A stretch of DNA of 64,000 bases, from assembly GCA_029260395.1 (NCBI GenBank), contig JAJDDJ010000001.1, forward strand, positions 248,001-312,000, written 5' to 3'. The notes beneath the pieces are model-generated. The model saw only the letters and a list, made by a program, of their open reading frames with translations, was not told the origin of the DNA and did not search any database. The stretch comes from Phycisphaerales bacterium (GTDB lineage Bacteria; Planctomycetota; Phycisphaerae; Phycisphaerales; UBA1924). Positions 26,746-35,761 of the stretch are shown here, piece by piece; the stretch's first letter is position 1; every line of letters begins with the position of its first letter. Position numbers and translations under genes: made by a program.

Positions 26746-27918
26746 CTAGTCGCGGCGGAGGACAAATGTCGCCTCTACGGGTGACCCTCGCGTGTCCCCA
26801 TAGTCGACGCGCCAACCGAGCGAGGAGCCGAACCTATCGCCACGAACCTCTGCAGCACCCGAGATACCGGCTCGTGTCGTGTTGTCATTCGTGCGAACCG
26901 CGACCAACGACAGGTCGCCGCCGCGGTATCGATATTCGAGCGTGATAACAGAATCTGCGATCCACGATCCTCGCAGTTTCACAATGCTATCGGTGACCTC
27001 TACGACCTTGAGGGTGATACCGAACCTGTTCCTATGGTTGTGATCGACGTCTCCACGCCATGTGCTGCCGACGGGCATGAGGTCTCTTGCGTCCTGCTTG
27101 TCTCCTCCCCCGGCGTCCCGCTCCGCCCTGCGATCAATCCCCGGTTGTTCGCCCTTGATAAGCGGCTTGGCCCGGATGCTTTCGAGCAGCCAGTCGCCGC
27201 CGTAGACGCGGAGCATGCCCGGCGCTTGCTGTTCCATTCTTCCCGAATCATCGAAGACCGTTGCAGGGTCGCCCAGTTCGATCATCGGCACGCCGCCCGC
27301 GGCCGAGAAGATCAGGTGCACCTCGTTGTTGGAGTCGGGCGTGGTGTTGAAGACGATCAGCGTGCCCTCGCTGCCCGGCACGCCGAGTTCGAGCACGCCA
27401 TCGCCTTCGAGCCGCTTGGCGACGACCTCAAGGCGGTAGTCGGTGTACGTTTCCAGGCCGATGTACATGAACCGACCGGGCGAGAGCACCGCGTTGCTTG
27501 GTACGATGATGTTCTCGCCCCAGGCCAGCAGGTCCGCGTGGGTATCGAACCGTTCTTGCATCGCCTCGACCGCGGCGCCGAGCGACTCGTCGCCATCGGC
27601 GCTGAGCTGCTTACGGGCCGAGTCGAAACCACGACGCATCGTCTCGGCTAGCCGGGCGTGGTCTGCTTGGTATTGCTCGGTTCGCGCCAGCTCGGGGACC
27701 TTGCCTTGGCTGTGCCATTCGTCGATGCCGGCTTCGGGCTGCTCGCTCTCGATAGCCCTGTCTATCTGCGCGCGCAGCGTCTCCATCTGGCGCTCATACA
27801 TGGCCCGTTTGTTGTTCAGCACCTTGATGGACCGCGCCAGCTCTTGCGCGTTGGCCATCGAGCCGAACGCGGTAAGCGTGAGCACCCCCACCACCACCGC
27901 ACGGGTTGTTCGCTGCAT
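26746..27918 (-). CDS. Secreted protein of unknown function with N-terminal coiled coil
   Basis: The 390-residue protein starts at the ATG at 27918, where AAGGAG lies upstream on the minus strand and a signal peptide follows (AVVVGVLTLTAFGSMANAQ). Residues about 25-110 are highly charged and probably coiled coil (NNKRAMYERQMETLRAQIDR). The remainder looks beta-rich and ends VEATFVLRRD. A segment around 195-250 (GTLIVFNTTPDSNNEVHLIF) may be a jelly-roll-like domain. No family recognised. An open frame extends upstream of 27918 but lacks a signal and is rich in repeats. Confidence 0.7.
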   Translation of the reverse strand: MQRTTRAVVVGVLTLTAFGSMANAQELARSIKVLNNKRAMYERQMETLRAQIDRAIESEQPEAGIDEWHSQGKVPELARTEQYQADHARLAETMRRGFDSARKQLSADGDESLGAAVEAMQERFDTHADLLAWGENIIVPSNAVLSPGRFMYIGLETYTDYRLEVVAKRLEGDGVLELGVPGSEGTLIVFNTTPDSNNEVHLIFSAAGGVPMIELGDPATVFDDSGRMEQQAPGMLRVYGGDWLLESIRAKPLIKGEQPGIDRRAERDAGGGDKQDARDLMPVGSTWRGDVDHNHRNRFGITLKVVEVTDSIVKLRGSWIADSVITLEYRYRGGDLSLVAVRTNDNTTRAGISGAAEVRGDRFGSSLGWRVDYGDTRGSPVEATFVLRRD

Positions 27919-28081
27919 CACCGGCTCCTTGAAAGCGGGCGGTCCCCGACTCGCAAGGAGTCTACCGCGGCAACGGCTTGGCCCGCCAGAAGATGAGCCG
28001 AGAGCTTCTGCCCTGGCCCCGCTGGGATGCCTCCAATCGACGCACCCCCCCCTTGCCCCTTGCGCGCACACCCCGACCTCC

Positions 28082-28139
28082 AACACCGCCAACACCCCGG
28101 TGGGGCGGTCTTGGCGGTGTTGGCGGTGTTGGCGGTGTT
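28082..28139. repeat. 9-bp tandem repeats (GGCGGTNTT) with inverted partner
   Basis: Four 9-bp units of GGCGGTCTT/GGCGGTGTT run from 28104 to 28139. AACACCGCCAA at 28082-28092 is the reverse complement of TTGGCGGTGTT at 28111-28121, so the block can fold as a hairpin. It lies about 40 bases downstream of the stop codon of the minus-strand beta-helix gene and probably acts in its 3' end. Confidence 0.8.
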
Positions 28140-28179
28140 GGTGTACCCGGTTGCCTGATGATCGTTCCTACATGCCCGC

Positions 28180-30060
28180 TTACGGGCAAGGCCCGATCAA
28201 GCCAAGCATCGCGAGGAAGTCGCCGAAGCTGACCATGCCGTCTGCGCCGAGCGTGCCGAAGTCGTCGGCGATGTCACCCGTGCAGCCGGGCGTTCCGCCG
28301 GGACACGGCCCGATCAAGCCCAGCAGCGCGAGGAAATCACCGAAGCTCACCATGCCGTCTGCGCCGAGCGTGCCGAAGTCGTCCGCGATATCGCCCGGGC
28401 ACGGCGCTGGAGCGAGTTGGAACTCGATCGCGCCCATGTCGATCACCGGGGCCGGGCCGATGCCCGTGTCGGCGGTGACCGGGTCATCGACGAGCCGCAC
28501 ATTGCCGCGCACGTCCCACGGCGTGACCTCGGCGAAGATGCCGTCGTTGTCGCGGTCGATGCTGTCGCTGGGCATCTTGGTGGTGTCGCCCGAATCGATC
28601 GCGGGCGAGCCCATCGCCAGCGAGTAGTCGTTGTCGAGCAGGGTCAGCGGGTCGTCGTCGGGGCCGTCGGCATCGGCGAACATCGGGTCGCTGGAGATGT
28701 TGCCAGCCCCGGCGAATCCGCCCTGCACGAGCGAGTGCGTGACGTTGATGACCTGCCCGAAGGCCGGCGTGATCTGCCCTGGTGCGTTGCCCCAGGCGAT
28801 GACGTTGGAGGCGTTCGCCGATCCGTTGTAGGTGCCCTGGACCGCCCCCCCGTTCGCGCTGGCGGCGGTGTTCTGCACGAACGTGCAGGCGACCATGTTG
28901 ACGTTCGCGTTGGAGGTGTGGAGCCCGCCGCCCGAACCCGTGGGCGAGAGCGTGGCGTTGTTGCCGACGAACAGGCTGTTGGTCAGGGTAAACGAGGACA
29001 GCAGCGAGACCGCCATGCCTCCGCCGTTGGCCGAGGTGTTGGCGATGAACTCGCAGCCGTCGAACCGGCCGCCTTGCTCGAAGACGGCGTCGATGCCGCC
29101 CCCACCACCGCCGGTGGTGTTGGTGGTCTGATTGCCCACGAACCGGCAGCCGACCACCGTCGATGCCACGCCCTGCACGTGCAGCCCGCCGCCGCTGGTT
29201 CCCGCGGTGTTGAACTCGAACACGCTGTCGCGGAGCGTGAGCGTGCGTGTGGACTGGCCCGGGATGGTGCGCATCCAGATGCCCCCGCCCTGGCCGCCGA
29301 CACCGCCGCCCGCGAACGCGTTGTGGTTCCTGAACGTGCAGCCCTCGATCTTGGGCGAGGCCTGCTCGATGAAGATGCCCCCGCCCCGGCCACCGTTGGC
29401 GAAGGTGCTCTCAAAGGCGTTGCCGCTGAAGAAGCAGCCGATGACCTGCGCCTGGCTGAAGTTGAGAATCGTCATGCCCGCGCCGCGCCCGCCGCCCGGT
29501 GCGTTGGCGATGTTGCCGATGATCTCGCAGTCGCGCACGATCGGAAAGCCGCTGAAGATCGAAACCCCGCCGCCCTGCGTGGCTTCGTTGTCGAAGAACG
29601 TGCAATCCTCGATGAGTGTGTTGAACCCCACCGACTGCAGGTGAAGCCCGCCGCCCTGGTTCGTCGCACGGTTGTTCACGAACCAGCAGTCGCGGACGGT
29701 CATGCTCGCGGGCGTCTCGATGAGCATCCCACCGCCGTCGCCCGCAACACCGTTCTGGAGCGTGAAGCCCTCGATCAGCGTGCCCGAGAACGTTTCCGAG
29801 CCGCTGGCGGTCACCGGACGGTTCGCGCCCGCCCCGTCAATAAACGTCACGCCCCGGCCGCCCGAGGACCGCACGGTGATCTGCTTGCCGAGCAGGTTGA
29901 TGCTCTCGACGTACGTGCCTGGCGCGACGATCACGGTGTCGCCGTCGGACGCCGCATCGATGGCGGCCTGGATCGTCGCAAACTGCGCGGGCACCAACAG
30001 ATCAGCCGACCAAGCGGGCGATCCAACGAACAACGCAACGAGCACACACGCCAGACGCAT
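28180..30060 (-). CDS. Secreted right-handed beta-helix protein with two GC-type dockerin repeats
   Basis: The 626-residue protein has a signal peptide (LACVLVALFVGSPAWSA) and then a long parallel beta-helix of about 20 coils, marked by repeated GGG and N-x-A/T turns and starting with FATIQAAIDAASDGDTVIV, a polymorphic-outer-membrane/pectate-lyase-like pattern. Near the end of the helix comes a segment with SPAIDSGD, a motif common in such secreted proteins. Two dockerin-like repeats close the protein. The AGGAG on the minus strand supports the ATG at 30060. Such proteins may bind or cut polysaccharide, but no catalytic residues could be assigned. Confidence 0.85.
   Translation of the reverse strand: MRLACVLVALFVGSPAWSADLLVPAQFATIQAAIDAASDGDTVIVAPGTYVESINLLGKQITVRSSGGRGVTFIDGAGANRPVTASGSETFSGTLIEGFTLQNGVAGDGGGMLIETPASMTVRDCWFVNNRATNQGGGLHLQSVGFNTLIEDCTFFDNEATQGGGVSIFSGFPIVRDCEIIGNIANAPGGGRGAGMTILNFSQAQVIGCFFSGNAFESTFANGGRGGGIFIEQASPKIEGCTFRNHNAFAGGGVGGQGGGIWMRTIPGQSTRTLTLRDSVFEFNTAGTSGGGLHVQGVASTVVGCRFVGNQTTNTTGGGGGGIDAVFEQGGRFDGCEFIANTSANGGGMAVSLLSSFTLTNSLFVGNNATLSPTGSGGGLHTSNANVNMVACTFVQNTAASANGGAVQGTYNGSANASNVIAWGNAPGQITPAFGQVINVTHSLVQGGFAGAGNISSDPMFADADGPDDDPLTLLDNDYSLAMGSPAIDSGDTTKMPSDSIDRDNDGIFAEVTPWDVRGNVRLVDDPVTADTGIGPAPVIDMGAIEFQLAPAPCPGDIADDFGTLGADGMVSFGDFLALLGLIGPCPGGTPGCTGDIADDFGTLGADGMVSFGDFLAMLGLIGPCP
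28183..28401 (-). repeat. Two tandem GC-type dockerin repeats (copy set 3)
   Basis: Both units carry the core DGMVSFGDF, with Cys codons 39 codons apart (28401 and 28284). At protein level the two units are nearly identical, pointing to a recent duplication or gene conversion. Confidence 0.85.
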
Positions 30061-30186
30061 GGAGGACTCCTCTCAACGAAGACAGCTGCCCTACCAGTGT
30101 GACCCAATGTGCCCCGCAATAGAAGCAAAAAGGGCCAAACAGGCCTTATCGGGCAGCTAGCGTGCTTTGAGGCTCGCCTCCGTGCC

Positions 30187-31191
30187 TTACGGGCACGGCC
30201 CGATCAGCCCGAGCAGGGCCAGGAAGTCGCCGAAGCTGACCATGCCGTCACCGCCGAGGTTGCCGAAGTCGTCCGCGATGTCGCCAGCGCAGCCCGGTGT
30301 GCCACCGGGGCAAGGACCGATCAAGCCCAGCAGCGCGAGGAAGTCGCCGAAGCTGACGTATCCGTCAGGACCAGGCGTGCCGAAGTCGTCGGCAATGTCC
30401 GACGAACACGGCTCCATGATGGCTGATGGTGCCTGGCCTGCCGGGTAGACTGCGAAATTGTCGAAATCAGAAACTGTGTTGGAAAAGAAACCGTTGAACG
30501 TCCGGATCGCTAGCTCACCTGGAGCCGTAAGTCCAACGCTTTGCGAGGGTGTCAGAACGGATGTGGCTTCAATTGCCAGTGTTGACTCATCGAATTGTTG
30601 CTGCGACCTAAATGCCTGCGCTACAACACGGATTGTTCCGCCAGGCTCGTTGACGACCTCTGCTCTCAGGTGAAACCACAAGCCCGCAGAGAGCGTAGTC
30701 TCTTCTTGTAGCGAGACGAGCGTTACACCCCCGGCGGAGCCATCTCCCGGCGTGGGATCGGCTTGATTGATAATGCGTATTCTGCTCTCCCCGCCGTCTT
30801 GGAAATTGAAGTAGATCAAGATCGCATCTTGCCTTGAACCGTTGACCCTGAGATAGATTCCAAGCCCAGAATCGGCCTCTGCACTTGAGAGCCTGCCATC
30901 GACATCCACAACGACATCTTCAAACAAGTCTTTGCCTCCGACGGAAGGGTCGTCGTATGCGCTGACCGACTGCACACCGCCGTCATCCTCGCGCACAAAC
31001 CCTCCTGGCCCGAATCCATTATCATCATCGCCCACATGCTCGGCACTAGCGGTTGAGTTGATACTCACGAAACGCTCGGTGAATTCACCGGCGAAGCGGA
31101 ACGGAAGTGGTCCGATACTGGTTTGTGCAGCTACATGGCTGCAGAGCATGCTGCCAACGACGACTACACAGACCTGACTTGCATGCGGCAT
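30187..31191 (-). CDS. Secreted protein with two GC-type dockerin repeats
   Basis: The 334-residue protein starts at the ATG at 31191 with GGAGGAG upstream on the minus strand. The signal peptide is VCVVVVGSMLCSHVAAQ. Residues about 25-250 form one beta-rich domain of the concanavalin/LamG-like or laminin-type size (YLRVNGSRQDAILIYFNFQ, LSAGLWFHLRAEVVNEPGG), perhaps a carbohydrate- or surface-binding module. Two dockerin-like repeats follow. The G+C of the N-terminal three quarters is visibly lower than that of the tail and of its neighbours, suggesting that the body was acquired separately from the tail. Confidence 0.8.
   Translation of the reverse strand: MPHASQVCVVVVGSMLCSHVAAQTSIGPLPFRFAGEFTERFVSINSTASAEHVGDDDNGFGPGGFVREDDGGVQSVSAYDDPSVGGKDLFEDVVVDVDGRLSSAEADSGLGIYLRVNGSRQDAILIYFNFQDGGESRIRIINQADPTPGDGSAGGVTLVSLQEETTLSAGLWFHLRAEVVNEPGGTIRVVAQAFRSQQQFDESTLAIEATSVLTPSQSVGLTAPGELAIRTFNGFFSNTVSDFDNFAVYPAGQAPSAIMEPCSSDIADDFGTPGPDGYVSFGDFLALLGLIGPCPGGTPGCAGDIADDFGNLGGDGMVSFGDFLALLGLIGPCP
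30190..30408 (-). repeat. Two tandem GC-type dockerin repeats (copy set 4)
   Basis: Units begin at Cys codons 30408 and 30291, again 39 codons apart, with cores DGYVSFGDF and DGMVSFGDF. Confidence 0.85.
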
Positions 31192-31318
31192 TCGGGATCT
31201 CCTCCTTGGGAGCCCCCAGCTTACCCGACGCGACGTACCCGCCTCAAGGATCTTTCTCTATCTTTGATGCTGCATTCGGACCGCCTCTCCCGTCGCATCC
31301 CGTGGCACAGCCCAGCAC

Positions 31319-31367
31319 AAGACCGCCAACACCGGCCCCCCGGGGTGTTGGCGGTCTTGGCGGTCTT
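31319..31367. repeat. 15-bp perfect hairpin plus 9-bp tandem unit
   Basis: AAGACCGCCAACACC at 31319-31333 pairs exactly with 31344-31358; a further GGCGGTCTT unit follows at 31359-31367. It has the same design as the block at 28082-28139 and lies downstream of another minus-strand dockerin gene. Confidence 0.85.
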
Positions 31368-31407
31368 GATGTACCCGGTTGCCTGTTGCCCGTTTCTACA
31401 TGCCCGC

Positions 31408-33195
31408 TTACGGGCACGGCCCGATCAGGCCGAGCAGCGCCAGGAAGTCACCGAAGCTCACCATGCCGTCATTGCCCAGCGTGCCGAAGTCGTCAGCGAT
31501 GTCGCCCGGGCACTCGGGTGTCGCGGGGCAAGGCCCGATCAACCCGAGCAGCGCGAGGAAGTCACCGAAGGAAACCATGCCGTCAGCGCCGAGCGTGCCG
31601 AAGTCGTCCGCGATGTCGCCAACGCACACCGGAGCCGAGACGCGGATGCCCGCGGCATCGGAGCCGCCGAAGCCCATGATCTCTGGCGCACCGAGCAGCG
31701 TGTCAGTGAACAGCACGTTGGCGATGTACACGCTCTCGCTCCGGCCGAACAGCCCATCGGCGAACAGGCTGAACGTGCCCTTCATCGCCGCGTCGTTGCT
31801 CGACTGCGCCCAAGGGCTCGGGTGCTGGCCCCACGCGGCCCAGTCGCCCGGGTCCACGGCCTCGCCGTCGGCGTAGCGCGGATCGGTCGAGTCGGTCAGG
31901 TCGAACACCCAGTCCGAGTTGGTGGTGCCGATGTACTGACCATCGACGTACACGTCGCCCGCGCCTGACTGCATGAGGTCGCTGACGAACGCGATGCGCA
32001 TCCAGCGGTCCGGGCCGAACAGGCCCGACGAGAGATAGTTCACAGGCTCGGTGTCGTAGCCGATGTGGCCCCCGCCGCCGAACGCCGGGTTGCGAAGGTA
32101 CAGCTCGCCCTCGTCCTCGTTGTTGTGGTTGTCCTGAATAAGGCTCAGCACGTACCCGCCGTTGGTGTCGGCGTTCCACGCGGCCGCTGGCACGTACACA
32201 TCCATCACCATCGACCACTGGCCAAGGAAGCCGCCCGGGAAGTCGGGCCGGTTGTTGGGGTACAGGCTCAGCCCGAGGCCGCGGTACCAGTCCACGTTGT
32301 TGGGATCGCTCAGGTTCCGCGCGGGGCTGGTGACGTACACCGTGTCCTCGTTGCCGCCCGGGCCCGCGATGCCCAGCGAGGTCGTGGTGGCGAACGAGGA
32401 CTGCGCCTGCGTAATCCCCTTGGGGATGCTGGCATCGGGTAGGTCGTTGGTGCCATCGAACCGGAGGATGTCGCCGAACACCGGCTCGTCCATGTAGCGC
32501 AGCGAAGAAGCGCCGAACGCGGGGCTCAGGTCGCCGTTCATGCGCCACTCGGTCTCGACGGGTGCAGACGGCGTCCACGTCTCGATGGTCACCGCGCCCT
32601 GATCGACCTCGATCGAACCGACGAGCGAGCCCAGCGGGATATCGATGTTGCGGATCTCGAACCGGCCCGCGCCTTGGTCTGATACCGACACCTCGAGGTT
32701 AATGCCCAGGCTGAGCCCGAAGAACTCGCCGTCGAACCGCTGGCCGAACATCGTGTTCTTCGCGCTGGGCAAGCCGCCCGAGATGTTCCGCGTGTACCCC
32801 GCGAGCAGCACGGACTGGCCCGGATCAAACAGCTCGAGCAGGCCCGCGAACGAGTCGCCGTCCATCACGAAGTTGCCCAGCAGGCCCGACGACTGCACCG
32901 TGCCCGCGATCGTGTAGCGGTACCCGTCGGCGGGCACGATGCCGTTGGGCTGGCCGATGGGCAGCGGGTCTGCAAACGAGTCTCTGGACTGGTCGAAGAA
33001 GTTGCAGCTGAAGACGGTCCCGACGCACCGGATTTCCATGCCGGTCATGTCCATCACCGCGTCGTTGTCGATGATCTGCCCATGGCTCGCACCCGCAGCG
33101 CTCAGCAGCGCCGTCGCGCACACCAACGTGACCGGGTTGACGGTCCGCATGTTCGCTGCCCGCTCATCGCTCGTCCGCATGTTGCTGGTCCGCAT
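31408..33195 (-). CDS. Secreted LamG-like protein with two GC-type dockerin repeats
   Basis: The 595-residue product begins at the ATG at 33195, chosen because GGAGAGAG lies just upstream on the minus strand; ATGs at 33180 and 33150 are also in frame. The signal core is VTLVCATALLSAAGASHG. The N-terminal half is beta-rich; the second half resembles a concanavalin/LamG-type fold (FLGQWSMVMDVYVPAAAW, DRWMRIAFVSDL, VYVDGQYIGTTNSD, VYIANVLFTDTLL). Two dockerin-like repeats end the chain, here 38 rather than 39 codons apart because of a shorter linker. Its function is unknown; ligand binding is plausible. Confidence 0.82.
   Translation of the reverse strand: MRTSNMRTSDERAANMRTVNPVTLVCATALLSAAGASHGQIIDNDAVMDMTGMEIRCVGTVFSCNFFDQSRDSFADPLPIGQPNGIVPADGYRYTIAGTVQSSGLLGNFVMDGDSFAGLLELFDPGQSVLLAGYTRNISGGLPSAKNTMFGQRFDGEFFGLSLGINLEVSVSDQGAGRFEIRNIDIPLGSLVGSIEVDQGAVTIETWTPSAPVETEWRMNGDLSPAFGASSLRYMDEPVFGDILRFDGTNDLPDASIPKGITQAQSSFATTTSLGIAGPGGNEDTVYVTSPARNLSDPNNVDWYRGLGLSLYPNNRPDFPGGFLGQWSMVMDVYVPAAAWNADTNGGYVLSLIQDNHNNEDEGELYLRNPAFGGGGHIGYDTEPVNYLSSGLFGPDRWMRIAFVSDLMQSGAGDVYVDGQYIGTTNSDWVFDLTDSTDPRYADGEAVDPGDWAAWGQHPSPWAQSSNDAAMKGTFSLFADGLFGRSESVYIANVLFTDTLLGAPEIMGFGGSDAAGIRVSAPVCVGDIADDFGTLGADGMVSFGDFLALLGLIGPCPATPECPGDIADDFGTLGNDGMVSFGDFLALLGLIGPCP
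31411..31626 (-). repeat. Two tandem GC-type dockerin repeats (copy set 5)
   Basis: Units start at Cys codons 31626 and 31512 (38 codons apart), both with the core DGMVSFGDF. The stop codon and about 40 following bases match those of the 28180 gene. Confidence 0.85.
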
Positions 33196-33411
33196 ATCCG
33201 CTCTCTCTCCGGCCCTGGGCCGGTCTTGGTTCATGCACTCACCGTCTCTGGAGCCCGGTCGATCACCCCGGCTTGCCCGGTTCGGCGAACCAGTACCATA
33301 CCCCAAAGGGCCTGTTTTCCACACCCCATCGACGGGCCAATTCACTACTATCTGTGGTCCCCCTAGCGATGCGGGCACCTCCTTCGCAGTCACCACACGG
33401 ACCCAGCACCG

Positions 33412-34404
33412 ATGATCCCAGCCCCAACTACCGCGAAGCCACGCTCCATGGGCCAGCGGGCGTTCACGCTCATCGAACTGTTGGTCGTCATCGCGATCAT
33501 CTCGCTGCTCATCGGCATCCTGCTGCCGTCGCTCGGCAAGGCCCGGGAGGCTGCCCGCCAGACCGTGTGCCTTTCCAACGTCCGTCAGCTCGGCATGGCG
33601 GCGCAGATGTACGCCAACGACTCCTCTTCGGGTGTCTACCTGCCCTCGATCTTCGGCTTCGAGGACAACCTCGGCTGGCTCTACCCCGAGTACATCTCCG
33701 CGCCGCAGGTCGCCATCTGCCCCTCGACGCGCAATGTCGTGCGCCCCAATGTCAACCTCACCCAGATCAGCTTCTTCGACGGGTTCGATGCGCTGTACGG
33801 CCGGGACTTTCTCGCCGACCTCTTCCTCTCCGTTGGGGGTCGGGACATCGAAATCATCGAGTTTTCAGGCTTCGATCAGGGCCTCGCGGGTCACAGCTAC
33901 GAGCCCTACCCCTTCTTCGATGACGGGCAGTACCCCGATGGCCAGCGCCACCTGGGCAGGCTCCGGGGCACGCTCGGACACCAGCTCGACTGGAAGTCTC
34001 CCGGCTCCTCGTTCGACGACATCTTCAACGACCTCGACAACGTGCCGGGCGTCGCCAAGTCCGCCAAGACGGTTGAGTTTCCTTCCAAGACCATCATCCT
34101 CGGCGATGCCGACCATGACGACCGCGACCCGCAGGTCGCCTTCCTCGGTATCGGCAACGACAACGGCATCAACAGCTACCCGGACGAATGGAACAACCAC
34201 GGCGAGGAAGGCACCAACTTCGCCTTCATCGACGGCAGCGCCAAGTGGACCTCAGCGCCCAACATTGTCGATGCCTACATGAGCAGCGGCTTCGGCTTCG
34301 GTGCTGAGCCGGGCGAACGCTACCTGCTTCAGGCCGCGGGCTACCGCCGAAACACCACCGTTTACAAGGGCTACACGATCCCGTTCTACGAGAAGGTCAA
34401 CTAG
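33412..34404 (+). CDS. Type II pseudopilin-like protein (prepilin-type N-terminus, planctomycete DUF1559-like)
   Basis: The 330-residue protein has a class III prepilin signal: short basic leader, then [26 protein letters not shown], with cleavage expected before Phe and Glu at position 5 of the mature protein. This continues into [19 protein letters not shown], typical of the many planctomycete pseudopilin-like proteins with H-x9-DG-type bodies (here [10 protein letters not shown] near the end). It is likely exported and processed by a prepilin peptidase. It is divergent from the minus-strand LamG-like gene. Confidence 0.85.
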   Translation: MIPAPTTAKPRSMGQRAFTLIELLVVIAIISLLIGILLPSLGKAREAARQTVCLSNVRQLGMAAQMYANDSSSGVYLPSIFGFEDNLGWLYPEYISAPQVAICPSTRNVVRPNVNLTQISFFDGFDALYGRDFLADLFLSVGGRDIEIIEFSGFDQGLAGHSYEPYPFFDDGQYPDGQRHLGRLRGTLGHQLDWKSPGSSFDDIFNDLDNVPGVAKSAKTVEFPSKTIILGDADHDDRDPQVAFLGIGNDNGINSYPDEWNNHGEEGTNFAFIDGSAKWTSAPNIVDAYMSSGFGFGAEPGERYLLQAAGYRRNTTVYKGYTIPFYEKVN

Positions 34405-34708
34405 GCCGGTCTGCCCCATATCCTATCATAACACGAACCAATGCCGCCCCAATGACCGGTAAAATCCCCAGTAAAAACCCTTGATTACGGGCATCCATGC
34501 GCAAGATCATGGCGCGGCCGAGCGCTCGCTGTGGTAGAACGGTCGAAGTAAGTAACTGTCGCTTGGCTCACCCCCTGAACCGGCGCACGACGCAAAGAGC
34601 CCCGATCGCGGCCGCCGCGCCGAGGATCGGCCCCGCACCCGCTCTCGAATAGGCGTCAGGGCAACCAGCCGCACCAACCGCCCGCGGCACCAACAGGAGC
34701 AACCCACC
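34405..34708 (+). other. 304-base intergenic region
   Basis: No gene or strong hairpin was recognised. TTGATT at 34481-34486 is a possible -35 element but no good -10 follows at the right distance. AGGAG just before 34709 is the ribosome-binding site of the next gene. Confidence 0.4.
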
Positions 34709-35653
34709 ATGCCGAACACCGCGTACCGCCAAAGCCCCCGCCTCAGCTCGTGCGCCTCGCTCTGCTTGGCCGCCGCAGTCCTCGGCGGTCCCGCGACCCT
34801 CGCGCTCGCTCAAGGCGGCGCAAGCACGCGCACCGTGGCGCTCTCCGAGACGCAAATGAAACGTCAGAACCTGGCGCGGATGCTCCGGCCCATCGACATC
34901 GAGTTCCAACAGGAGCCCCTGAGCAACGTCATGACGTTCCTTGAGGAGTACACCGGAGCCGACCTCGACCCGCTGTGGATCACCGACCGCCAGCCCGTCG
35001 GGCTGGACGAAGACGCGGAGATCACCATCACCGCCAAGGGCCTCACCGCGCTGCGGCTGCTCGAACTCGTGCTCGATCAGGCCGATGCGGATCTGCTCTA
35101 CTCCGGCGGCAGCACGTGGCAGATGAGCGAATGGGGCTCCATCCAAATCGGCCCCAAAGAGCGCCTAATGCGCAAACGCCGCCTGCAGATCTACGACATC
35201 AACGACATCCTCTTCGAGATCCCCAACTACCCCGACGTCCCCGAGATCGACCTTCAGCAAGCACTCCAGTCCAACGAGGGCGGCGGCCAGTCTCCCTTCC
35301 AGGAAGGCAACCAGGACATCGAGCGCGTGCCCAAGCAGGAACGCGCCGAGGCCTTGGTCGACCTCATCACCGCGGTCGTCGAGCCCGAGACCTGGGACAT
35401 CGGCGCGGACATCCGCTACTACCAGGGCACACTCATCGTCAGCGCCCCCGACTACGTCCACCGCGCCCTCGAGGGCTACCCGTGGTGGCCCGCCACAGCG
35501 ACCGCAGCCTCCGCCGTCAACGGCAGGCGCTACGTCTCCTTCAACCTTGAGACAGGCATCTCCGAAGTCATCGAAATCGCTAAGGACCCGGTCATCGCGG
35601 TCGTCCCCGGCGGCGGCGCGGGCACCGGTGGCCCGGGCGGCGGCGGCGGCTAA
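34709..35653 (+). CDS. Exported secretin-N-domain-like planctomycete protein
   Basis: The 314-residue protein has a signal peptide (SLCLAAAVLGGPATLALAQ) and a region with the look of a secretin/TonB short N-terminal (STN, N0) domain: IDIEFQQEPLSNVMTFLEEYTG, then DAEITITAKGLTALRLLELVL. The later part (VPKQERAEALVDLITAVVEPETWDIG, YYQGTLIVSAPDYVHRALEG) resembles the ring-building N1-type domains of GspD/PilQ proteins, but the outer-membrane beta-barrel is absent. It ends in a Gly-rich tail. The AGGAG supports the start. A role in envelope secretion or scaffolding is an inference. Confidence 0.7.
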   Translation: MPNTAYRQSPRLSSCASLCLAAAVLGGPATLALAQGGASTRTVALSETQMKRQNLARMLRPIDIEFQQEPLSNVMTFLEEYTGADLDPLWITDRQPVGLDEDAEITITAKGLTALRLLELVLDQADADLLYSGGSTWQMSEWGSIQIGPKERLMRKRRLQIYDINDILFEIPNYPDVPEIDLQQALQSNEGGGQSPFQEGNQDIERVPKQERAEALVDLITAVVEPETWDIGADIRYYQGTLIVSAPDYVHRALEGYPWWPATATAASAVNGRRYVSFNLETGISEVIEIAKDPVIAVVPGGGAGTGGPGGGGG

Positions 35654-35700
35654 GACAGCCACCACCAACAGCACGCGGCATCGACCAACTCCCATTCGAC

Positions 35701-35740
35701 AAGGCCCGGGCCACACACGGCTCGGGCCTTGCTCGTTTTG
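35701..35740 (+). terminator. Strong terminator after the secretin-like gene
   Basis: AAGGCCCGGGCC and GGCTCGGGCCTT form a nearly perfect 12-bp stem around ACACAC, followed by GCTCGTTTT. It separates the gene from convergent gcvP. Confidence 0.75.
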
Positions 35741-35761
35741 CTGTCGTTCCAATCGTTGGCG

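Noticed and set aside
27919..28095. Upstream extension of the 26746 gene
   Set aside because: The added residues come from the repeat region, while an AAGGAG and signal peptide mark the internal ATG.
28082..28139. CRISPR array
   Set aside because: The repeats are 9 bp, directly adjacent and without spacers.
34568..35146. Minus-strand frame ending in a hydrophobic stretch and RRFRG
   Set aside because: Most of it is antisense to the secretin-like gene, which has a signal peptide and ribosome-binding site.
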